From contig JPHH03000009.1 in assembly GCA_000750105.3 (NCBI GenBank), forward strand, positions 558,001 to 622,000: DNA of 64,000 nt, in the 5' to 3' direction. The translations under genes and the position numbers were made by a program. Shown piece after piece: positions 56,566 to 64,000 of this stretch. How positions within the stretch are numbered: position 1 is the stretch's first letter; each line of letters opens with the position of its first letter. Origin of the DNA: Tolypocladium sp. Sup5 PDA-1. Taxonomy: Eukaryota > Ascomycota > Sordariomycetes > Hypocreales > Ophiocordycipitaceae. The notes beneath the pieces were generated by a model. That model ran no database searches and was not told where the DNA came from. It saw only the letters and a list, made by a program, of their open reading frames with translations.

Positions 56566-59562
56566 ATGAGGCGCGGGCGCTCATCAAACTCGCCTTCGCC
56601 CTACCGGGCGCTGGCTCACCACCAGCAAGCAAACTCGCCTACGGCCATGTCAGACCCGAGCTCGCTCATCCGCTCCTTCGACGTCGACACGAACCCGGCA
56701 CGGCCGGTGCGTCCGTCTCCGCTGGCGGCCTCGACCATCAGGGACATGCCGCTGGACCTGGTCGAGCGCATACGGTCCTTTCCTTTGTTCCAGTCGGCCC
56801 CCGAGGACTTTCTCGTTGCCATCGGCAACCACTTGAAACCCCAGATCCACGGGCCCAATGATCACATTATCACCGAAGGCGACGACGCAAAGGCCATGTA
56901 CTGGCTCGTACGCGGCGTTGTCGCCGTCACATCACGCGACGGCGAGGCCGTTTACGCCGAGCTCAAGCCTGGCGCCTTTTTCGGCGAGATTGGTGTCCTC
57001 ATGAACATGCCGCGAACCGCCACCATCGTGGCCCGCGCCAAGTGCCTGCTGCTCGTCCTCAAGAAGGAAGACCTGCAGCTCGTCATGCCCAAGTTTCCGT
57101 CCATGGAAAAGGCCATCCTGGAAGAGGCGCAGGAGCGGCTCAACCTGCTCAAGAAGAAGCGCCAAGAAGGCGGCGCCATCCTCAAGTCGCCCAAGGGAGA
57201 CTTTGCACCACGGGCCGCCGTGCCGGGCGAGGTGTCCAAGGGCGAGAGCGGCGTCATCAAGGATGGGGCCGTGGTCAATCACAAGAAGCGCAAGTCCCCG
57301 AGCCCCGGCATCATCGAGGACCCGGCCGCCGGCAGCGCCATAGGAAGCGGCTTTGTCAACATCCGAAAGACGCTCAAGGAGCTGCCCCTGTTTTCGTCAC
57401 TGCCGCCCGACATCCTTCACTTCTTGGGTCTCAGCGTGCAGCCCAAGACGTATCCGCCATTCACCGACATTGTCCGCCAAGGCAGCCCCGGCAATGAAAT
57501 ATACTTCATCGTGCAGGGCGAGGCCGAGGTGATTCACGAGCAGCCGAAGGAACAATACAAGATGCAAAAAGCCCCCGGGCTGATACAGTCACGGCCGCGG
57601 CTCAGGTCGGGCCTGTACTTTGGGGAGGTGGCTAGCCTGGGACTGTCGCCCGGTCGAACGGCTACCGTGAGGTCGATAACAACCGTCGAATGCCTGATGG
57701 TCCCGGGCGACGCCCTGGATGAGCTCTGGCGACGGTGTCCACCGGACATCAAGTCCCAGGTGGAACACACGGCCAGGCTGCGCTTCAAGAGCCAGGACGA
57801 AGACGTAGACATGGCCGACGCCGACGGAAAGGAAAAGGCCAGGTCGGACCCGCCGTCGCCGGCGACACCGAGCAGAGGCGCTTTACCGAACCTCATCTTT
57901 ACGACGCCGTCAAAGCTTGCATCCCCCAGCAAGGACGACTCGGATATTATGGAGCCCAAGGACCCGGATCCGTTCCTCAGCGTCAACATGGAGAATCTGA
58001 GAAACCGCCGGCGTCATTCACTGGCGCCTCCCACGCCGCAGACGGAGAGCTTGAGCTTGACGCCCGGGAGGCAGAACGGCATGCGCTCGTCCTTGATCGA
58101 CACGACGCCCATCAGATTCGCGGTGACGCAATCGCCTCCGGGTAGTTCTGACGCACGTGCAAAACGGGCCAAGACGCTGCCTCGGATTCCAGTCTCGCAG
58201 GCCAAGCCACCCCTGCCAGACAACATCCTCGTGCGCGTCTTCGGGCACCTCGACGTCGGCGAGCTCATACGGCTACGCATAGTCAGCAGGCACTGGCGGG
58301 AGATTCTGACCACGTCCCCCGACATCTGCAACGACGTCGACCTGTCGCACTACAACCGCAGGGTGAGCGACGAGGCCATCATCCGCGTCCTAGCCCCCTT
58401 TATCGGCACGCGTGCCGTGACCGTGGACCTAAATAACTGCTTCCACATTACAGACGAGGGATTCTCGACCCTGTGGCGCAATTGCGGCAAGAACGTCAAG
58501 CAGTGGAGGATGAAGTCTGTGTGGGACGTATCCGCGAACCAGATACTCGAGATGAGCGAAAACGCAAAGAGCCTGGAGGAGGTGGATTGGAGCAACTGCC
58601 GCAAGGTGGGGGATAACCTCCTGGGCCGTGTGGTCGGATGGGTCGTCCCCGCATCTCCCGCGACGACCAAGAAGAGCGTGGTCATTTCTCCCTCGGGAAG
58701 CCAGTCGCGCCAGTCAAAGGACAAGAAAGGGACCCAGAAGCAGGAGGAGCCGAAGCAGAGCCCTGCCCCGGGCACGGTATTCGGATGCCCCAAGCTCAAG
58801 AAGCTGAACCTCTCCTACTGCAAGCACATAACCGACCGGTCCATGGCCCACCTCGCCGCCCACGCCTCTAACCGCCTGGTATCACTGTCCCTGACCCGGT
58901 GCACCTCCATCTCAGACGCCGGGTTCCAGTCGTGGGCGGCGTACAGGTTTGAGAAACTGACGTACCTGTGCCTGGCGGACTGCACCTATCTGTCGGACAA
59001 TGCCATTGTGGCGCTGGTCAATGCCGCCAAGAACCTGACGCACCTGGACCTGTCGTTTTGCTGCGCGCTGTCCGACACATCCACCGAGGTCGTCGCCCTC
59101 GGTCTTCCGCGGCTGCGCGAGCTGAGGCTGGCCTTTTGCGGCAGTGCCGTGAGCGACGGCAGTCTGGAGAGCATCGCGCTGCACCTCAACGAGCTGGAGG
59201 GCCTCAGCGTCCGCGGCTGTGTCAGAGTCACAGGCAAGGGCATGGAGAGCATCCTTCGGGGCTGCACGCGGCTCAGGTGGACAGACGTGAGCCAGTGCCG
59301 CAACCTGGAGGGGTGGCTCCGCACGGGGAGCCTCGCCCAATGGGGATTCGACGACCGCACGGCCAGGCCCATGCTTCCTACGGGCATGTCGGCCGCGATG
59401 CTGGACGAGGGCATCGGCGAGATACCGGTGCCCAAGACGATGAGCGTGGCGATGCTCACGGCGCCGAGCTACCTCCCGCGAGCGAGCCTGGGGTTCCTGG
59501 GCCGACGAGCGAGGCAACCGGTGCGGTTCATTGTGGAAAAGGGGCTTCAGGGGCTGAGATGA
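56566..59562 (+). CDS. protein with two cyclic-nucleotide-binding domains, F-box and leucine-rich repeats
   Basis: One exon, 998 aa. Domains in order: CNB-1 about residues 65-175, with phosphate-binding cassette FFGEIGVLMNMPRTATI; CNB-2 about 270-400, with YFGEVASLGLSPGRTATV; a Ser/Pro linker; F-box about 545-590 (PLPDNILVRVFGHLDVGELI); then Cys-containing LRRs of the AMN1/FBXL type to about 930 (LKKLNLSYCKHITDRSMAHL, LTHLDLSFCCALSD). Both cassettes keep the Glu and the Arg that contact the cyclic phosphate and ribose in PKA, so ligand binding is plausible. The F-box suggests an SCF ubiquitin-ligase substrate receptor. Function unknown; a cyclic-nucleotide-responsive SCF receptor is an inference. 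A start at M28 (MSDPSSLIRSF) is equally possible. Confidence 0.88.
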   Translation: MRRGRSSNSPSPYRALAHHQQANSPTAMSDPSSLIRSFDVDTNPARPVRPSPLAASTIRDMPLDLVERIRSFPLFQSAPEDFLVAIGNHLKPQIHGPNDHIITEGDDAKAMYWLVRGVVAVTSRDGEAVYAELKPGAFFGEIGVLMNMPRTATIVARAKCLLLVLKKEDLQLVMPKFPSMEKAILEEAQERLNLLKKKRQEGGAILKSPKGDFAPRAAVPGEVSKGESGVIKDGAVVNHKKRKSPSPGIIEDPAAGSAIGSGFVNIRKTLKELPLFSSLPPDILHFLGLSVQPKTYPPFTDIVRQGSPGNEIYFIVQGEAEVIHEQPKEQYKMQKAPGLIQSRPRLRSGLYFGEVASLGLSPGRTATVRSITTVECLMVPGDALDELWRRCPPDIKSQVEHTARLRFKSQDEDVDMADADGKEKARSDPPSPATPSRGALPNLIFTTPSKLASPSKDDSDIMEPKDPDPFLSVNMENLRNRRRHSLAPPTPQTESLSLTPGRQNGMRSSLIDTTPIRFAVTQSPPGSSDARAKRAKTLPRIPVSQAKPPLPDNILVRVFGHLDVGELIRLRIVSRHWREILTTSPDICNDVDLSHYNRRVSDEAIIRVLAPFIGTRAVTVDLNNCFHITDEGFSTLWRNCGKNVKQWRMKSVWDVSANQILEMSENAKSLEEVDWSNCRKVGDNLLGRVVGWVVPASPATTKKSVVISPSGSQSRQSKDKKGTQKQEEPKQSPAPGTVFGCPKLKKLNLSYCKHITDRSMAHLAAHASNRLVSLSLTRCTSISDAGFQSWAAYRFEKLTYLCLADCTYLSDNAIVALVNAAKNLTHLDLSFCCALSDTSTEVVALGLPRLRELRLAFCGSAVSDGSLESIALHLNELEGLSVRGCVRVTGKGMESILRGCTRLRWTDVSQCRNLEGWLRTGSLAQWGFDDRTARPMLPTGMSAAMLDEGIGEIPVPKTMSVAMLTAPSYLPRASLGFLGRRARQPVRFIVEKGLQGLR

Positions 59563-60049
59563 GGACTGATATGAGGATATCTATTTTGGATACGCGAGGA
59601 TGGAGTTGAACGGCTTGGACCACTGGGGAAGATGTTGATGCCGGTTATAGTCACTGCTTGGCGTTGGCGTTGGCGTTGTCGGCGAGGGACATCTCACGAG
59701 GCGGGCGCCATAGAGAGGGAGGCTTACGAGACATGATACCCGCTCACTGAGTTAATGACGACATGCGAGCCACGATCTTGGACAAGATATTAATAATATG
59801 GTTTCTCCAAATGCCGAGCAGCCGTCTTCTCTGCATTCAAATGGAACCCGGGAATCGTGATGTCCGGCACCCCCGGCCAGGAAGCTTCCAGAAGCTTATC
59901 ACGTGACGCGGACTTAGCTAAGCTCCTGACCCGACCGCACGTCATCCCGTTGCCTTTAGCATATTGCAACGCTCCCCGCAAGGTCTTCCCTTTGTTCCCT
60001 CTCACAATCGCATCACAACACAAGACACAACAGCGCATACGGTATCGAC
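59563..60049. promoter_or_regulatory. promoter region of GHITM-like gene
   Basis: A 487-nt spacer. A heat-shock-element-like array lies at 59880-59899 and an E-box-like TCACGTGA directly after it (59899-59906), about 150-170 nt before the start codon. A pyrimidine-rich leader follows. Confidence 0.55.
59880..59899. promoter_or_regulatory. heat shock element-like array
   Basis: GGAAG-CTTCC-AGAAG-CTTAT: three perfect alternating nGAAn/nTTCn pentamers and a partial fourth, the arrangement bound by HSF trimers. It lies about 150 nt before the start of the GHITM-like gene. Confidence 0.6.
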
Positions 60050-61129
60050 ATGTCGTTTACGCTCAGCATTCGGCAGGGCCCTGCGCGCCTCGCGCAGCGC
60101 CTGCCCGAGCTGACCAAATCCGCCTTTCGAACCCCGGTGCGGAGCTTCCACCAGCCGGCCAAGCCGAGCGCCGGCTTCTTCACCTCGCGCATCACGGCGT
60201 CGACGCGCAACGCCTTTTCACGCACCGGCGGCGCGCGGCAGTACAGCCAGGAGGCCGCGGCGCAGCAGACGGCGGCGGGCGGGTCGGGCATGCGGCGGCT
60301 GCTGGTCGGGGGCGCCATCTTCGGCGGCACGCTGGTGGCCATCAACGCCGTGTTCAACCGGGAGACGCGCGACGACGGCGGGATGCCGCTGTACGAGCGG
60401 GATTACCTGAACAACACGTTTCTGCACACGGGGCTGGGCGTGGGGATCATTGGCTTGACGGCGAGGCAGATGGTGCAGACGGGGTTCGTGTACCGGATCA
60501 TGGTGACCAATCCGTGGGTCGTTGGCATTGGTGGATTGGCGCTGAGCTTTGCGACCATGATTGGCACGCGGTCGATCAGCCCTGACAAGTAAGTCGCTTG
60601 ATCCCCGAGAGATCGTAGGCAAGAGAACAGCTGCTGACAGAGACGCAGCTACGTCCCCAAGTACGCCCTCTGGACCGCCTTCAACGCCACGCAAGCCGCC
60701 TTCATCGCCCCCCTCCTCGCCTTCGTCCCCGGCCCCCTCCTCGCCCGCGCCGGCCTCTACACCATCGCCATGATGGGCGCCCTCGCCGTCGTCGGCGCAA
60801 CAGCCAAGCAGGAAAAGTACCTGTACATTGGCGGCCCGCTGCTCGCCGGCGCGGCCATTGTCGCCGTGTCGGGCTTCGCGCCGCTCCTCATCCCCGCGAC
60901 GGCGGTGCGCACGCTCGCCTTTACCGAGAGCATCTGGCTGTACGGCGGCCTGGCCGTGTTTGGCGGCTTCACGCTCTACGACGTGCAAAAGGTGCTGCAC
61001 CACGCGCGGCTGGCGCAGGCGGGCGTCATGCGCCGGGACCCCGTCAACGAGAGCATCTCGCTGGAGCTCGATTTCTTAAATCTTTTCGTGCGCATGGTGC
61101 AGCTCCTTAATAACCAGAGGAAAAAATAA
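60050..61129 (+). CDS. GHITM/TMBIM5-like mitochondrial Bax-inhibitor family protein
   Basis: Exons 60050-60588 and 60649-61129 give 339 aa; the 60-nt intron starts GTAAGT and ends CAG. The first ~75 residues are basic, Ser/Arg-rich and acid-poor apart from one Glu, a typical mitochondrial presequence (MSFTLSIRQGPARLAQRLPE). About seven hydrophobic helices follow (LLVGGAIFGGTLVAINAVF, TGLGVGIIGLTARQM, IAMMGALAVVGATA, IWLYGGLAVFGGFTLYDVQK). The C-terminal part with FGGFTLYDVQKVLHHAR and SISLELDFLNLFVRMVQLL is the Bax inhibitor-1 signature. The human homologue GHITM/TMBIM5 sits in the inner membrane and affects cristae, cytochrome c retention and calcium/proton exchange. The same type of role is inferred here. 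Confidence 0.9.
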
Positions 61130-61466
61130 GGAGCGCCTGGGGCCGTGAGCTGAAGGGGTACGATGGTGGTGGATGATTGTACAGGATTGAAGAGGTGGAT
61201 ATTCTTTAGAGTCAAGAACTCCTCTCATTGAGTTGGACGGTATGGATGCCGTCTTGTATTAAGAAGACATAAAAAAAAGGATAAATTTCATGCTTCCGGC
61301 TCTTGACAGACGTTACAGTCCATATGCGCCCATTTGCAAGACTCAGTGGTCGACCAATTGTACCAAGTACGGAGTACTTCGCCCCGTATTCCCCTTCACG
61401 CCGCCGCCGCGGCCACCACGGCGGCCACCACACCCACCGGCCTCTCACAACACATCCTCAATCATA
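61130..61466. other. intergenic, convergent 3' ends
   Basis: A 337-nt spacer between two converging genes, with an AAAAAAAA run near 61270-61277 and one TACGGAGTA at 61368-61376. No gene. Confidence 0.5.
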
Positions 61467-62162
61467 TTACTTCAGTGGCGGAAAAGGGCGCAAGAAATGG
61501 CTAGGGCACTCATATCCGCCGCTATTGCGGTCGAGGTACTCCTGGTGATACTCCTCTGCCGTCCACCATCTGCCTGCGGGAACAATCTCCGTCACGATGT
61601 TGCCCCCCCACCACTGCTCGTTCGCCTGTTTCGTCACCTCGCGCGCGACCTTTTCCTGCTCGGCGTCGTGGAAGTAGATGCCAGAGCGGTACTGCGGCCC
61701 AGTATCCGGGCCCTGTCTGTTGAGAGTGGTCGAGTCATGCATTCTGTAGAAGAACTCTAGGAGCTGGCGGTAGGAGACGACTGTCGGGTCAAAGATGATT
61801 TGCGCGGCCTCGGCGTCTGCTTCACACATTAGCCATAAGCAAGGTGGAAGCCGGGGGGGAGAGAGGGGGGGGGGGGGCGTACGGCCAGTCTTGCCGCCGC
61901 ACACGGCGCGGTACGACGGGTTATCCAGGTCGCCGCCAATGTATCCGACCTTGGCGTCGATGAGGCCCTTGCCGGAAAAGTGCCGCCGGTAGAGGTGCTC
62001 GGTGCCCCAGAAGCATCCCGCCGCGACGGTGCAGCGCTGGGCGCCCTCGGGGATCGCGCCGGGGGCGTGCGAGGCGGAGGAGTCGGGGGCGATGGCGAGG
62101 CGCGTGGACTGCGTAAAGGGGCGGACGAGGCGCGCGAGGAAGGGCGGGAGGTGCGAGGCCAT
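61467..62162 (-). CDS. msrA: peptide methionine sulfoxide reductase A
   Basis: Exons 62162-61883 and 61816-61467 give 209 aa. The 66-nt intron (GTACGC...GAAGCAG) keeps the frame and has no stop, but only the spliced form restores the family motif KTGHAEAAQIIFDP; an alternative acceptor three bases upstream would give TGPDAEA. The catalytic Cys is C50 in AAGCFWGTEHLY. GYIGG, YRSGIYFHDAEQ and AEEYHQEYL are also MsrA landmarks. The first ~35 residues are basic and hydroxylated (MASHLPPFLARLVRPFTQST), so mitochondrial import of some or all of the enzyme is possible. MsrA reduces the S-epimer of methionine sulfoxide with thioredoxin and repairs oxidised proteins. The intron holds a run of 13 G on the plus strand (61865-61877). 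Confidence 0.94.
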   Translation of the reverse strand: MASHLPPFLARLVRPFTQSTRLAIAPDSSASHAPGAIPEGAQRCTVAAGCFWGTEHLYRRHFSGKGLIDAKVGYIGGDLDNPSYRAVCGGKTGRTPPPPLSPPRLPPCLWLMCEADAEAAQIIFDPTVVSYRQLLEFFYRMHDSTTLNRQGPDTGPQYRSGIYFHDAEQEKVAREVTKQANEQWWGGNIVTEIVPAGRWWTAEEYHQEYLDRNSGGYECPSHFLRPFPPLK

Positions 62163-64000
62163 CGCGGTGGTGGGTGCCGCGTGCGACGTCGGCAGTTGGG
62201 GGTGGAGCTTTTCGAGGTTGGAAATGGGCGATGGGCGAGATGGTGTTATTGAACGTCCTCGGCTGTCTCAAATACGACTTGGAAGCGTACAGCGTCGGGT
62301 TGCTCGATGTACAAAGAGGAGATTGGAGGAGGAAGACGGGAATGAATAAATAGAAGAACAGTTGAAACGTCCTGCTCTTGAGGTCTTACCTAAAAAATAT
62401 CGTGACGTGATCACGTCGCCCCGCCCTATGGCACGCTCCCCCCCATTTCTCGATTCCCGGAATGACAAATCGACTATTATACTCCGTACGGCAGTGCGGA
62501 TTCCAAGCTGGCGGCGGTGGGGGTGGCTTGGAATCATTGGACCCTGGACCCTGGGCGCATGGAATCCGTCCGACGTCAACCTCAACGACCAGCCGGGCAT
62601 ACAGTCGCGTCACACGTGAGGAATCGTGTAAAGACGTCAGAATATATACGCACATCAATTGCATCTTTGGTCGGCCGAGAGAAATGCGGCTGAGCCAAAA
62701 GGGGCAGGGTGATGACACGGCCAAGTCTTGACTGTTGGCGGTGCAAGTTCCAGCCGTACTGGAAGCCCGCCGCGGTCTGACGAGTAGCACCCGGCTTTTC
62801 CATTGCAGTCGGCCGGCATGGGAATCACACCTATTGCACTTCTCGGGCCGAAGCTAGAGCGAGATCTAGGTGCTCTCCGTAGATGCTTGGTAGCGTTAGC
62901 GGCGGCTGTGGTGTCGCGATGCCTACGGCCGTCTTCGTGGGCTGACTGATCTCGGTCATAGCCGGCTAAAGCTTTTATGCGATGCGATTTAGGTAGCAAC
63001 TGCAAGCTGCAGCATTCTAGACAATCAACCATGGCCATTACCGATCAAGTGAACGGGCATGTCTTCCAATCAATACTCTGCGCCGAGAGTCCGTCTTACC
63101 AAGGCCACAACTGGTGACAGCGACCGCACTAGTGCCTTGCGTAACTGTTTAGGAATACAGAGATTGTCCAGGCTGATACGAAATGTTGCGCCGTGAAGGG
63201 CGGACGAGCGACGGCTCCTCGGCGTTGTAATTATTCTGTGGACAGCGCGGGTTGGGTCCTGGAGTCACTTCCTCACCAGCCCATCACTGCGCGTATCAAA
63301 GGGATGCCAGCCCTCAATGCTTGATATGAACTGTAACTGAGCTCAAATGACGAATACAGCGTGAAATGGCACGCCCCGCCAACCGTGGAGCGTCTCAATG
63401 GCGTGCAGCCTGGAAAATGAGGCACGGGGGTCGCAAACTCGCGCTTCCTCTTCAACAGCATCTTCCAAGCGAAGTCATGTGAGGGCCGCGAGGGCTGTTT
63501 CAATTCAATTCACGCTTTTCCCATTCCCGCTTCCCTTTACCTCCTTCAAAAATCGGATTTCGGCTTCTGTCTGCAAGTATTGCCCAACCAACTCATCCCT
63601 TTCGCGGTTCGCGCACACTGCCTTTGACTCCTTGCCCACATCCATCTTTGTCACCCAAGCTAAACGCCCATATATCGACGTCGGATTGGTAGCCGAGTGC
63701 GAGCTCGGAGTCTAATTCGGGATATTTCCAGAAGGGGCCGACCCAACGACCGGCCGACACTCCCCGCCCGAAAGGCTTGGCATCAAACGGCTTGTCGGCC
63801 TGCACACGAAGCTATTATAGTTTCGGGATGCGGCCCGACGAGACGTCTATTCTTCGGTGGATCCTGCACAGTGGGCTGCCATCTGGTCCCGCATGGCGGC
63901 TATCGATGTTGGGTGGAATGCTGCGGGAGCGATGTGACGTGGACACGCTTGCTTGCTTGCTTGCTTAATACGACTCATATAGGGCCGTGCCGTAAAGGTC
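62163..64000. other. right-end region without a supported gene
   Basis: 1.84 kb upstream of msrA to the window edge. It holds a perfect 14-nt palindrome at 62404-62417, one TACTCCGTA at 62480-62488, and about five tandem GCTT units at 63947-63966. Pyrimidine-rich stretches near 63500-63560 look like a fungal leader, and a gene may start beyond the edge, but no frame inside shows a domain. Confidence 0.45.
62404..62417. promoter_or_regulatory. perfect palindrome GACGTGATCACGTC upstream of msrA
   Basis: A 14-nt perfect inverted repeat about 240 nt before the msrA start. It contains GACGT and ACGTC half-sites around a GATC centre, the kind of dyad a bZIP or bHLH dimer could bind. Function inferred only from symmetry and position. 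Confidence 0.4.

Overview
This window is chromosomal DNA of a filamentous ascomycete (Pezizomycotina). I judge it a sordariomycete, probably Hypocreales, from the overall look of the proteins. It has moderately GC-rich coding DNA, genes on both strands, and introns of 49-85 nt with GTAAGT-like donors and CTAAC-like branch points. The proteins are eukaryotic and fungal throughout (Fab1, Mdm12, VPS28, Noc2, a Ppc89/Cep57-type spindle pole protein, BolA, GHITM). I see no rRNA, tRNA, CRISPR array or intact transposon.

Left part (1-24 kb), housekeeping genes: the 5' end of an ACSF3-like acyl-CoA synthetase (runs off the left edge), mitochondrial BolA protein, an unrecognised nuclear-looking fungal protein, FAB1 phosphatidylinositol-3-phosphate 5-kinase, MDM12 (ERMES), VPS28 (ESCRT-I), NOC2 (ribosome biogenesis), a coiled-coil spindle pole body protein and a small PPxY protein.

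Middle part (24-51 kb), extracellular polysaccharide block: a secreted GH76 alpha-1,6-mannanase-like enzyme with an unusual N-terminal tandem-repeat domain, then 4.5 kb without genes, then five genes that together match the galactosaminogalactan (GAG) cluster of Aspergillus fumigatus. These are an Agd3-type CE18 deacetylase, an Ega3-type GH114 endo-galactosaminidase, an Sph3-type GH135 hydrolase, a Uge3-type UDP-sugar 4-epimerase, and a 2895-residue Gtb3-type membrane glycosyltransferase. The inferred pathway is: Uge3 makes UDP-Gal and UDP-GalNAc; Gtb3 polymerises them and probably exports the chain; Agd3 deacetylates the product outside the cell; Sph3 and Ega3 cut or trim it. The order differs from the one I remember for A. 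fumigatus: gtb3 lies beyond uge3 instead of next to agd3.

Right part (51-64 kb): biosynthetic threonine deaminase (ILV1), with an in-frame, Arg-rich upstream reading frame ending one stop codon before the start; a protein with two cyclic-nucleotide-binding domains, an F-box and leucine-rich repeats; a GHITM/Bax-inhibitor mitochondrial membrane protein with a heat-shock-element-like promoter; and MsrA. The last 1.8 kb holds no gene I can support.

All gene models come from reading the sequence alone. Exon joins were chosen for splice consensus and for continuity of family motifs.
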